Source of the DNA: Martinezella tropici
Lineage (GTDB): Bacteria; Pseudomonadota; Alphaproteobacteria; Rhizobiales; Rhizobiaceae
Assembly (NCBI GenBank): GCA_000799755.1
Contig: JUHI01000006.1
Coordinates: 1-64,000, forward strand
Direction: 5' to 3'
Length of the DNA: 64,000 nt
Position numbers and translations under genes: made by a program
Shown here: piece by piece, positions 35,306 to 43,346 of the stretch
How positions within the stretch are numbered: the first letter of the stretch is position 1
Layout of the letters: each line of letters begins with the position of its first letter
Notes under the pieces: generated by a model
Seen by the model: the letters and a program-made list of their open reading frames with translations, nothing else
What the model was told of the DNA's origin: nothing
Database searches by the model: none

Positions 35306-35875
35306 ATGACCGGCGCCAAACGCATCATCGTCGCCATTACCGGGGCCTCCGGCTTCGACTATGGAATCAGGATCCTCGAAATGTTGCGTTCCGAATCCAT
35401 CGAGACGCATCTCGTCATATCCCGGGCAGCCATGACCGCCATGTCGCATGAAACCGACATGACCGTCGCAAAAGTGAAGCAACTTGCCGACCATTGCCAT
35501 GACAATCGCGACATCGGTGCGCCGATTGCAAGCGGTTCCTTCCGCACGGTCGGCATGATCGTTGCCCCTTGTTCGGCGAAGAGCCTGGCGGAAATTACCA
35601 TGGGAACCGGTGGTAATCTCGTCACCCGAGCGGCCGATGTCGTACTGAAGGAACGTCGCCGCCTCGTCGTATTGTTTCGCGAGACGCCGCTGCATCTCGG
35701 CCATTGCCGCAATATGCTGCAGCTCACCGAGATGGGCGGCATAGTCATGCCGCCGATGCCGGCCTTCTATCCGAAACCGCAAACCATCGAAGACATCGTC
35801 TCCTATACCGCCGCCCGCGTCCTCGACCTGTTCGATCTCGACATCATCGCCACCGGACGATGGAAAGGTGGATAA
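35306..35875 (+). CDS. ubiX: UbiX-type flavin prenyltransferase
   Basis: From ATG 35306 the protein has 189 residues and typical UbiX motifs: the flavin-site start ITGASGFDYGIRILE, APCSAKSLAEI, and ADVVLKERRRLVVLFRETPLH near the dimethylallyl-phosphate site. It makes the prenyl-FMN cofactor needed by the UbiD-type enzyme encoded just before it. A local copy beside the decarboxylase suggests a dedicated cofactor supply. It closes the operon; no terminator is obvious. Confidence 0.93.
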   Translation: MTGAKRIIVAITGASGFDYGIRILEMLRSESIETHLVISRAAMTAMSHETDMTVAKVKQLADHCHDNRDIGAPIASGSFRTVGMIVAPCSAKSLAEITMGTGGNLVTRAADVVLKERRRLVVLFRETPLHLGHCRNMLQLTEMGGIVMPPMPAFYPKPQTIEDIVSYTAARVLDLFDLDIIATGRWKGG

Positions 35876-36375
35876 GGATTGCCTGCAAAGAAGACTCGAC
35901 GGCGATCGACGCGATGGTGGCAGCGGGCCCAGCGGACCAATGTTCCTTTTGAGTGATGACTGTTCGGAGGAGTGATTCTAATTATGTCGCTCTTGGTTTG
36001 AACTGAACAGCAGTCTCGTGATCGGTTCAGAGGGAGTGAAAGGCAGATTGATGACCTCTGGATGCAGCTCGCGCAGTACCGCAATGTTCACGTAATGCAT
36101 CGCCGCCAACCTTTCCCAGTGAAGATACATGTTGCCGCCGCCGCTCCAGTTCGCGACCATTCAGCTTGCACGACCGCGGGAATGCGGGCTGGCGTTCGTT
36201 TGCCGATCTGCATTGGGGGATTGCCGCTGACGTCAGTATTGATTGCGCCGCAGGCGCTTGCGAGACCGATTGACGATAAGGCTCGGCCAGTTTTGGAGAA
36301 TGCCGATCAGCTTGTGGTGAATACCTTCGACGACCTCCCGCTCGACAATCCGGCCGGCATTACCGGAGCCGCCGC
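35876..36375. other. Gap with gene scraps, no confident gene
   Basis: About 500 bases lie between ubiX and the lolC-type gene. On the minus strand 35978-36160 encodes a 60-residue frame that reads like real protein (listed separately). On the plus strand a frame ends in an ATGA overlap with the lolC-type start. Neither matches a family I know. The mixture suggests an old junction. Confidence 0.4.
35978..36160 (-). pseudogene. Unidentified 60-residue frame, possibly the tail of a lost gene
   Basis: The frame starts right after a TGA and contains NWSGGGNMYLHWERLAAM and LRELHPEVINLPFTP. Its aromatic and proline content looks like folded protein rather than a random antisense frame, and nothing is encoded opposite. 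I do not recognise the family. It may be the C-terminal end of a disrupted enzyme gene or a small orphan protein. No strong ribosome site is visible. Confidence 0.3.
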
Positions 36376-36379
36376 ATGA
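36062..36379 (+). CDS. Short frame translationally coupled to the lolC-type gene, unidentified
   Basis: A frame of up to 105 residues ends at TGA 36377-36379 overlapping the ATG of the lolC-type gene. The last third (DKARPVLENADQLVVNTFDD) looks protein-like; the first part does not. Rhizobial lolC genes often follow another gene closely, so this may be the remnant of the original upstream neighbour. The start is uncertain and it partly overlaps an opposite-strand frame. Confidence 0.25.
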   Translation: MQLAQYRNVHVMHRRQPFPVKIHVAAAAPVRDHSACTTAGMRAGVRLPICIGGLPLTSVLIAPQALARPIDDKARPVLENADQLVVNTFDDLPLDNPAGITGAAA

Positions 36380-37656
36380 GCGTAGCCGTCTCGAGAAGGG
36401 GCGCCCGGCCGTTTTCGGCCTTCGAGCGCATGGTCGCGTGGCGCTATCTTCGCTCCAGGCGCAAGGAAACGATGATCTCGGTCATCTCGATCATCTCATT
36501 CATCGGCATCATGCTGGGTGTAGCGACGCTGATCATCGTCATGGCGGTGATGAACGGCTTTCGTGCCGAACTCCTCGACCGCCTCCTCGGCATCAACGGC
36601 CATCTGATCGTGCAGCCGATCGAAAGCGGTCTTGACGACTACGAGGAGATTGCCGCGCGCTTCAACCAGATTGCCGGCGTGCGCTATGCGATCCCGCTGA
36701 CCGAGGGGCAGGTGCTTGCAAGCGGCCAGGCCGGTGCGGGAACCGGCGCGCTGGTGCGCGGTGTGCGCGAAAAAGACATCGTCAAGCTGGCGCAGGTCTC
36801 CGGCAATGTCCGCCAGGGTACGCTCGAGGGCTTCGATGCATCGAAAGGAGCGGCCATCGGCAAGCGGATGGCCGACAAACTCGGACTCTCGGTCGGCGAT
36901 GGCATCCAACTGATCGCGCCCGAGGGCGACGTAACCCCATTCGGTGTCACGCCGCGCCAGAAGACCTATCCAGTGGTAGCAATCTTCGAGGTCGGCATGT
37001 CGCAATATGACAGTTCGATCATCTATCTGCCGCTCAGCGAAGCTCAGTTCTATTTCAATTCCGAAGGCACCGTGCAATCTATCGAGGTCTCCGTCGATGA
37101 CCCGGATGCCGTGGACCAGGTGCGCCCGGCCGTCGAGGACGCGGCGATGCGACCCGTGTTGCTGACCGACTGGCGCCAGCGCAACCAGACCTTCTTCTCG
37201 GCTCTGCAGGTCCAGCGGAACGTCATGTTCATGATCCTGATGCTGATCGTGCTGGTCGCCGCGCTCAACATCATTTCGGGACTGTTCATGCTGGTCAAGG
37301 AGAAGGGCTCCGACATTGCAATCCTGCGCACGATGGGCGCCACCAGCGGCGCGGTCATGCGCATCTTCTTCATGACCGGGGTGGCGATCGGCGTCGCCGG
37401 CACGATCGCGGGCGTCGTGCTCGGCGTCATCGTGTGCATGAATGTCGAACTGATCCGCCAGTTCTTTTCGTGGCTGTCGGGGACGACGCTGTTCAATCCC
37501 GAACTCTATTTCCTGAGCCAGTTACCGGCGCGCATGGACATCGCCGAGACCGTGTCGGTCGTCCTGATCGCACTGGTCCTTTCTTCCCTCGCCACGCTCC
37601 TTCCGGCCTGGCGCGCAGCCAGGCTCGACCCTGTCGATGCGCTGAGATTCGAATGA
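36376..37656 (+). CDS. lolC: Lipoprotein-releasing ABC permease (LolC/LolE family)
   Basis: The 426-residue protein shows the LolC/E layout: an N-terminal cytoplasmic start (FERMVAWRYLRSRRKETMIS), a first membrane span (about 35-60), a large periplasmic domain (about 60-275), then three spans with KEKGSDIAILRTMGAT before the second. These proteins extract lipoproteins from the inner membrane and need the ATPase LolD. No intact lolD is present; only its first codons follow. It is therefore probably a duplicate of the chromosomal gene, either a relic or using the chromosomal LolD. Confidence 0.9.
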   Translation: MSVAVSRRGARPFSAFERMVAWRYLRSRRKETMISVISIISFIGIMLGVATLIIVMAVMNGFRAELLDRLLGINGHLIVQPIESGLDDYEEIAARFNQIAGVRYAIPLTEGQVLASGQAGAGTGALVRGVREKDIVKLAQVSGNVRQGTLEGFDASKGAAIGKRMADKLGLSVGDGIQLIAPEGDVTPFGVTPRQKTYPVVAIFEVGMSQYDSSIIYLPLSEAQFYFNSEGTVQSIEVSVDDPDAVDQVRPAVEDAAMRPVLLTDWRQRNQTFFSALQVQRNVMFMILMLIVLVAALNIISGLFMLVKEKGSDIAILRTMGATSGAVMRIFFMTGVAIGVAGTIAGVVLGVIVCMNVELIRQFFSWLSGTTLFNPELYFLSQLPARMDIAETVSVVLIALVLSSLATLLPAWRAARLDPVDALRFE

Positions 37657-37703
37657 TGGCGGCGAACGCGGTTCTGTAACTCAAGCAGGTCGAGCGCTCC
37701 TGC
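37653..37703 (+). pseudogene. Broken start of a lolD-type ATPase gene
   Basis: Right at the lolC-type stop, ATGA overlaps it as lolD does in intact operons. The frame reads MMAANAVL, then TAA, then LKQVER. VLxLxxVER is the usual beginning of LolD ATPases. After about residue 16 similarity is lost and no Walker motif follows. This looks like a deletion junction inside a lolCD pair plus a point stop. The call rests on a short match. Confidence 0.45.
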
Positions 37704-37758
37704 GAGAACGCATTCGGCAAGCCTGTCTCCGCTCGGCCGGGGCGCCGCCATGCCAGCC

Positions 37759-38532
37759 TCACTGCACGTCCGCTTTCGATCTCCTGAGCGCTTCGTTGAT
37801 CTCGCTACGCGCAACGCCGATCAATTGTTCCATCGCGAACTTGGCGTCCTCGGGGCGCCGCATCCGGATAGCCTCGAGAACGTCGTGATGTTTCGTGATC
37901 GCTTGTTCGTGCGACTGACTGGCGCGGTTGGTCAGCCGAAAGCTCGCCAAAAGGGCAGCCCTGATGGCCGTTGCGAACTGGCGATAGACCCAGTTGCCAC
38001 TGGCATCAATGATCGCCGTATGAAACTCAAGGTCGGCCCGGCTCCATGCCTCGTTGTCGCGGGAGTTGGCTTCGACCATATCCTCGAATGCCTTGGAGAT
38101 CTGATAGAGCTGACGTGCGGTTGCCTTCGCTGCGGCCTGCGCCGCCGCCGCGGGTTCGAGTAACTGCCTGGCATCGATCAAGGAGGCATAGAAATTCTCA
38201 TCGGCCCCGACCGAGAGTATCGCGTCGAGCACCAGCGGATCCAGATAATTCCAGTTTTCTCTGGGGAGTACGGATGTTCCTGCCCGGGTCCGCGATCGAA
38301 CCATGCCCAGTGCGGACAGATATTGCATTGCCTCCCGCAGGCTGGTGCGGCTGACCTCGAACTCCGCCGTGAGTTCCGCCTCGTTCGGCAGTGTCGAGCC
38401 TTCGGCCAGTTCACCCGAGACGATCTTGTGAACAAATCTCTGGAGAAGGCTCTCACGAACGCTCCGCTTGCCATGTTCGGCAATCGGAGCGCCGTCCAGG
38501 GTCAAAATCCGCCCCGCCTTTGCTTTCGTCAT
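37759..38532 (-). CDS. GntR/FadR-family regulator (DgoR-like) of the galactonate operon
   Basis: I place the start at ATG 38532, preceded by an AAGGAAAAGGG stretch, giving 257 residues. The winged helix is at about 20-90 (STLPNEAELTAEFEVSRTSLREAMQYL) and the FCD ligand domain follows, with an RRPEDAKFAMEQLI end. FadR-type proteins with FCD domains sense organic acids. The gene diverges from a sugar importer, epimerase and galactonate dehydratase operon. A galactonate-responsive repressor like DgoR is therefore the best guess. Confidence 0.88.
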   Translation of the reverse strand: MTKAKAGRILTLDGAPIAEHGKRSVRESLLQRFVHKIVSGELAEGSTLPNEAELTAEFEVSRTSLREAMQYLSALGMVRSRTRAGTSVLPRENWNYLDPLVLDAILSVGADENFYASLIDARQLLEPAAAAQAAAKATARQLYQISKAFEDMVEANSRDNEAWSRADLEFHTAIIDASGNWVYRQFATAIRAALLASFRLTNRASQSHEQAITKHHDVLEAIRMRRPEDAKFAMEQLIGVARSEINEALRRSKADVQ

Positions 38533-38827
38533 CCCTTTTCCTTCCCCACGATCACCGCCTAGCAGCCTTTTTCGATCCACGAACCTGCAGCTCAGACTTG
38601 AGACGATCATCCCGTGCGCCGGAAACAAATCACATGCATGCGGTGGACTCTTCCGTCTCCTTCCATTCGCTAGCACAGAAGTCGGTCGGTTTCCATATTT
38701 TTGAAAAAATAAATCGTATTTATATTGACATTAATATGATCAAGAATAAGGTTGGACTACAGTGGATGAGAACGGCCCCTGAGCCCTTCACCGCTATTTC
38801 GATCATTCAATGAGGAGGGAGGAGCGT
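38533..38827. promoter_or_regulatory. Divergent promoter region of the galactonate operon
   Basis: This 295-base gap turns strongly AT-rich at 38695-38750. TTGACA at 38725-38730 with TAAGGT at 38747-38752 could be the -35/-10 pair for the plus-strand importer operon. ATATT (38722-38726) and AATAT (38733-38737) make a small dyad over it that could be the GntR operator. Assignments are tentative. Confidence 0.35.
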
Positions 38828-39808
38828 ATGAAGCTCATCAAGGTTGCCGCCATGCTGACAATGTCGGCCGTCGCCGTAGCGCAGGCGTCAAGTGGCTTTG
38901 CTCAGGACAAGGCTCTAAAGATCGGGGCGATCTATATGGATGCCCAGGGTTTCTACGCGGGTGTCCGCAAAGGCATCGAAACCGGCGCGAAAGATGCGGG
39001 CGACAAGCTGGATCTGATCGAAACCAACGCCCAGGGCGACGTCAGCAAGGAATCGTCGTTCATCGACTCCCTGATCTCCGCCGGAGTAAAGGCGATCATC
39101 GTCTCGCCGGTATCGGCCGATGGTTCCTACCGCGCCATTCGCCGTGCGCATGATGCCGGCATTCCGGTGATCTGCTACAACACCTGCCTGAACGATGCCG
39201 ACATGAAGTCCTACGTCTCTGCCTATGCGGTCGGGGACCCCTATGAATTCGGTCATAAGCTCGGCGATGCGGCCGGCGACTACTTCCTCGCGGAAAAGAA
39301 AACTGCTCCGAAAATTGCCATCCTGAACTGCGAATTCGTCGAGGTTTGCGTGACGCGCCGCAAGGGCTTCGAGGACGCGTTGAAGGCGAAGGTTCCCGGC
39401 GCAACGATCGTTGCCAACCAGGAAGGCGCCATCCTCGACAAGGCGGTTTCGGTTGCCAGCACCATTCTCTCCGCCAACCCGGATATTGACGCCTTCTTCG
39501 GCGAGGCCGGGGGCGCGACCCTCGGCGCGGCGCGCGCGGTCAAGAGCCAGGGCAAGACCGGCAAGGTCGTGGTGTTCGGCGGCGACATGACCACGGAAAT
39601 CGCTCAGGAACTCTCCGACTTCAGCATCGTCAAGGCGGTCGTCGACATTTCCGGCCAGGGCCTCGGCAAGCTGGCTTTGGCGCAGGCCGTCAAGGCAATC
39701 GATGGTCAGGCGCCGTCCGACATCAAGGTTCCCTACAATATCGATCTTTACAAATCGTCCGACGACGCAAAGGCCTGGCTGAAGGCTCATGCCGACGGTC
39801 TACCCTGA
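38828..39808 (+). CDS. Sugar-binding protein of a CUT2 importer (RbsB-like)
   Basis: From ATG 38828 the protein has 326 residues, with a signal peptide of about 25-28 residues (ending SSGFAQD). The mature part is a ribose/galactose-type periplasmic fold, with VSPVSADGSYRAIRRAHDAGIPVICYN typical of the family. It captures a monosaccharide for the ATPase/permease pair that follows. With epimerase and DgoD in the same operon, galactose or a related sugar or aldonate is likely. A stem-loop follows the stop. Confidence 0.9.
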   Translation: MKLIKVAAMLTMSAVAVAQASSGFAQDKALKIGAIYMDAQGFYAGVRKGIETGAKDAGDKLDLIETNAQGDVSKESSFIDSLISAGVKAIIVSPVSADGSYRAIRRAHDAGIPVICYNTCLNDADMKSYVSAYAVGDPYEFGHKLGDAAGDYFLAEKKTAPKIAILNCEFVEVCVTRRKGFEDALKAKVPGATIVANQEGAILDKAVSVASTILSANPDIDAFFGEAGGATLGAARAVKSQGKTGKVVVFGGDMTTEIAQELSDFSIVKAVVDISGQGLGKLALAQAVKAIDGQAPSDIKVPYNIDLYKSSDDAKAWLKAHADGLP

Positions 39809-39836
39809 TTAAGCTCGTCCCGATCTTCGCAAAAGA

Positions 39837-39858
39837 TGCCGCCGGCTGTCCGGCGGCA
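39837..39858 (+). terminator. Intercistronic stem-loop after the CUT2 binding-protein gene
   Basis: TGCCGCCGG and CCGGCGGCA pair perfectly (9 bp) around CTGT, 28 bases after the binding-protein stop and 22 before the ATPase start. It is likely to favour the binding-protein message. Confidence 0.6.
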
Positions 39859-39880
39859 ATATTCAATCTGGAACGTGCCA

Positions 39881-41410
39881 ATGATGTCTGCCAACCACTC
39901 CGCCCCTGCGGCATCCGCAAGGATCGTCGCTTCCGTCAAGGGTTGCACGCGCCAATATCCGGGCGTCCTTGCGCTGGATAATGCGACGTTCGAGGTCGCG
40001 GCCGGCGAGGTGAGAGCGCTTCTCGGCAAGAACGGCGCCGGTAAATCAACGATGATCCGCCTCTTGACCGGCGCTGAAATCCCGGACAGCGGAACCGTGT
40101 CCATCGATGGCATCGAGCTTGGGCAGACTGGATCGGTGCGTGCTCAGGAAGCCTTTGAAAACGGTGTCCGTGTCGTCTACCAGGAACTGAGCCTTGTGCC
40201 GGGAATGACCCTTGCCGAAAATCTGTTTCTCGGCCGGTGGCCCCGTCAGGGCGGCGTGATCCAATATGCCAAGATGGAAGCGCAGGCCGCAGAAGCCATG
40301 GCGCGGCTCGGGCTTGATCTCCCCACCAACAGGCTGGTCATGAGCCTGAGCCCCGCCGAACGCCAGTTGCTTGAGATCGCCCGCGTCCTCATCGGCAAGC
40401 CAAAGCTCGTCATCCTCGACGAGCCGACTAGCTCGCTTGCCGCGGCCGAGGCGGAGAAAGTCATGAATGCGGTAACGCGCATTGCCTCCGAGGGCATCGC
40501 GGTTATCTATGTCAGCCATCGCATGAACGAGATCCGCCAGATCGCGCATTCCGCAACCGTGATGCGTGACGGCCGCATCATCGACACGGTCGATGTCAAG
40601 GGTGCCGAGACGCGCGAGATCGTTCGGCTGATGTTGGGTTCCGAGGCCTCGCAGGTCGCTTTGCTGGAGACAAATTCCCGCGAAAGGATGGCCCTGGAAG
40701 TCAAAGATCTGGCCGTCCTCCCCAAGCTCCGATCGATATCGTTCAAGCTTCGCGAAGGGGAAGTGCTCGGGATCGCCGGCTTGCTCGGATCAGGACGAAC
40801 GGAACTCCTTCAGGCCATCATGGGAATTCGCTCTTTCTCGCGTGGAGAAATGCAGGTCGACGGATCGGCGGTGAAAACGCCGCGATACAGGCAGATGGTC
40901 AGCCGCGGCTTCGGCTATACGCCCGAGAGCCGCAAGGAGGAGGGCATCGTCCCGCTGCTTGGCGTCGACGAAAACGCCTTGGCGACGAATTTCGCCGCCG
41001 TCAGCCGCAACGGCATATTATCTACCCGCCTCATGGCAGAGGCAGCGCGGCGCGTCATCGATCGACTGCACGTGAAGACGGCGCGCACCGATACGCCGAT
41101 TGGCACGCTTTCCGGCGGCAACCAGCAGAAGGTCGTCATCGGCCGCTGGGTGCATGCCGACAGTCGCGTGCTCTTGCTCGACGAGCCGACGCGTGGCGTC
41201 GACGTCGAGGCAAAAGCGCAGATCTACGCGATCATTCGGCAACTGGCGGCCGAAGGCCGCAGCATCATTTTCGTTTCAAGTGAAATAGAGGAATTGCCCC
41301 TCGTCTGCGACCGGGTCCTTGTCTTGAGGGACGGCACGCTGCAGGAGGAATTCCATTCCCCCAATATCGATCAGGACGCTGTAATGGCCGCCTGTATTAC
41401 CGGACATTGA
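39881..41410 (+). CDS. CUT2 sugar ABC ATPase with two nucleotide-binding domains (RbsA-like)
   Basis: I use ATG 39881 (ATG 39884 also possible), giving 509 residues. The first domain has Walker A GKNGAGKST and Walker B LVILDEPTSSL. The second keeps LSGGNQQKVVIGRWV and VLLLDEPTRGVD, while its P-loop is the relaxed form LLGSGRTELL usual in RbsA/MglA-type proteins. In the first domain the signature is changed to LSPAERQL, which is common in this family. It drives the single permease encoded next. Confidence 0.93.
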   Translation: MMSANHSAPAASARIVASVKGCTRQYPGVLALDNATFEVAAGEVRALLGKNGAGKSTMIRLLTGAEIPDSGTVSIDGIELGQTGSVRAQEAFENGVRVVYQELSLVPGMTLAENLFLGRWPRQGGVIQYAKMEAQAAEAMARLGLDLPTNRLVMSLSPAERQLLEIARVLIGKPKLVILDEPTSSLAAAEAEKVMNAVTRIASEGIAVIYVSHRMNEIRQIAHSATVMRDGRIIDTVDVKGAETREIVRLMLGSEASQVALLETNSRERMALEVKDLAVLPKLRSISFKLREGEVLGIAGLLGSGRTELLQAIMGIRSFSRGEMQVDGSAVKTPRYRQMVSRGFGYTPESRKEEGIVPLLGVDENALATNFAAVSRNGILSTRLMAEAARRVIDRLHVKTARTDTPIGTLSGGNQQKVVIGRWVHADSRVLLLDEPTRGVDVEAKAQIYAIIRQLAAEGRSIIFVSSEIEELPLVCDRVLVLRDGTLQEEFHSPNIDQDAVMAACITGH

Positions 41411-41421
41411 CGGAGGTTCCG

Positions 41422-42426
41422 ATGGCAATCGACCAGGCTGCAAAATCCGCAGCCGCCAAGGCGGACAAAGGCGGTATCAGTTTCTTCCAGCACATGAACG
41501 AGCTCAGCCTGTTCGTGGCAATCATCGTGCTCTACGTCGTGTTCACCTCGACGGCGGGCGGCTTCATGTCGTTCAACAACCAGATCAATATCCTGCGCGA
41601 TGCGGCGACGATCGGGATCGCTGCCTGGGCGGCAACCCTGATCATCATTGCCGGCGAAATCGACGTCAGTGTCGGTCCGATGGTTGCCTTCATCTCTGTC
41701 GTCCTTGCCGATCTCCTGCAATGGGGTGTTCCAACGCCCCTCGCCTTTGCGCTTGCCATCGTGGTCGGCGCGCTTCTGGGCTCAATTCCGGGAATTCTGA
41801 GGGCTTATTTCGACGTGCCCTCCTTTGTCGGTACGCTCGGACTTTGGAGTGCGCTGCGCGGCATCGCTCTCTTCGTCACGGACGCGCTTCCCGTATCGAT
41901 CGGCCGTAACGATCTCCTGGACGCGCTCGATCAGTCGATCTTCGGGGTACCGCCAGCCGCAATCATCATGCTCGTCCTGTTTGCCGTATTTGCCTTCGTC
42001 AGCAGGAAGACGGCTTTCGGCCGGTCAGTTTTTGCGATCGGCGGCAATGCGCAGGCGGCATTCCTGAGCGGCATCAACGTATCGCGGATTCGCGTTGCGC
42101 TCTTTGCGATCGCCGGAGCAATGGCAGCGATCTCGGGTATCCTCCTCGTATCTCGGCTGGGGTCCGGCAACGCCACCGCCGCAACCGGCCTTGAGTTCGA
42201 CGTCATCGCGGCTGTTGTCGTCGGTGGGACGTCGCTGTCGGGTGGGCGAGGATCGATGCTCGGCACCCTGCTTGGCGTGCTCGTCATCACCCTGATCGGC
42301 AATGGCCTGGTTCTGCTCGGCATCAATCCGTTCTTCCAGCAGGTGGTGCGGGGCCTGATCATCGTCGTTGCGGTGCTCGCCAATATCCAGGCGATCAAGC
42401 GCAGCGCGTCACGCAACAAGGGATAA
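41422..42426 (+). CDS. CUT2 sugar ABC permease (RbsC-like)
   Basis: ATG 41422 is supported by GGAGG at 41412-41416; the product has 334 residues. It is very hydrophobic with eight or more spans and has the family stretches AGEIDVSVGPMVAFI and GTSLSGGRGSMLGTLLG. It forms a homodimeric channel for the imported sugar. It lies 11 bases after the ATPase and eight before the epimerase gene. Confidence 0.92.
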   Translation: MAIDQAAKSAAAKADKGGISFFQHMNELSLFVAIIVLYVVFTSTAGGFMSFNNQINILRDAATIGIAAWAATLIIIAGEIDVSVGPMVAFISVVLADLLQWGVPTPLAFALAIVVGALLGSIPGILRAYFDVPSFVGTLGLWSALRGIALFVTDALPVSIGRNDLLDALDQSIFGVPPAAIIMLVLFAVFAFVSRKTAFGRSVFAIGGNAQAAFLSGINVSRIRVALFAIAGAMAAISGILLVSRLGSGNATAATGLEFDVIAAVVVGGTSLSGGRGSMLGTLLGVLVITLIGNGLVLLGINPFFQQVVRGLIIVVAVLANIQAIKRSASRNKG

Positions 42427-42434
42427 GCTAGTCG

Positions 42435-43325
42435 ATGCCGGTGATTGAACTCAAGGATGGTGACTTCACGCTCCGCGTCTCGACGGCCGGCGGCCTGATC
42501 CTCGGATATTGGTGGAACAGAGGTGCCGACAGGGTGGCGCTTCTCAGACCCGCGCCGAATGACGACGCCGATGCGCTGTCGTCCGGTTGCTATCCCCTCG
42601 TCCCATTCGGCAACCGGGTCAGGGACAACCGGTTCACCTTCGAGGGACGTTCGTATCACTTTACCGCAAACACCGAGTGGGACCCGCACTATCTCCACGG
42701 TGAAGGATGGAACTCGCAGTGGTCGCTGGAGCGGCACAGCGACAGCGAGATTGAACTCAGCCTCGTGCATCGAGGCGGCCATACGCCCTACGAATACCGG
42801 GCGCGTCAGCAGTTCCGTCTCGAGGACAACGCGCTTGAGATGGAACTGCTGGTCGAGAACCTCGCAGATCACGCCCTCCCCTTCGGCCTTGGATGGCATC
42901 CCTATTTTCCGATGACGCCGCAAACGACCCTCACCGCCCCGGCGCAAAGGTTCTGGACCGAGGTCGAGGGTTGGCTTCCAGGTCACGCCGAGGATATCCC
43001 CGACGATCTGAATTTCAGCAAGCCCTCCAGCCTGCCTTGCCGTTGGGTCAACAATGGCTTTGAAGGCTGGTCCGGAGAGGCGCTGATCTCCTGGCCGGAG
43101 CGCAAGGCAGCGCTCGAATTGAGCGCCGACCCGCTGTTCAGGCATGCCTTCATCTTCGTGTCGGACTCGGGATTCGATCCCAATTTCAAACGCGATTATT
43201 TCTGCTTCGAACCGATGTCTCACCTCGCCAACGGCCATAATCTGCCAGGTCTCGGTGATTTGAAGGTCCTTCAGCCGGGTGATCGGCTCTCAGGCCGTAT
43301 CCGTCTTCGTCCGCAGGCAATCTGA
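42435..43325 (+). CDS. Aldose 1-epimerase (galactose-mutarotase-like)
   Basis: The 296-residue protein has the galactose mutarotase fold: NRVRDNRFTFEGRSYHF near the start, a catalytic His in HYLHGEGWNSQW, a second in GLGWHPYF, and the C-terminal CFEPMSHLANG with the catalytic Glu. It interconverts alpha and beta anomers of the imported sugar so the dehydrogenase step is not rate-limited. No signal peptide is present. The position between importer and oxidation genes fits galactose or a related aldose. Confidence 0.88.
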   Translation: MPVIELKDGDFTLRVSTAGGLILGYWWNRGADRVALLRPAPNDDADALSSGCYPLVPFGNRVRDNRFTFEGRSYHFTANTEWDPHYLHGEGWNSQWSLERHSDSEIELSLVHRGGHTPYEYRARQQFRLEDNALEMELLVENLADHALPFGLGWHPYFPMTPQTTLTAPAQRFWTEVEGWLPGHAEDIPDDLNFSKPSSLPCRWVNNGFEGWSGEALISWPERKAALELSADPLFRHAFIFVSDSGFDPNFKRDYFCFEPMSHLANGHNLPGLGDLKVLQPGDRLSGRIRLRPQAI

Positions 43326-43346
43326 CTTTTTTCACGGAGCATTCCA

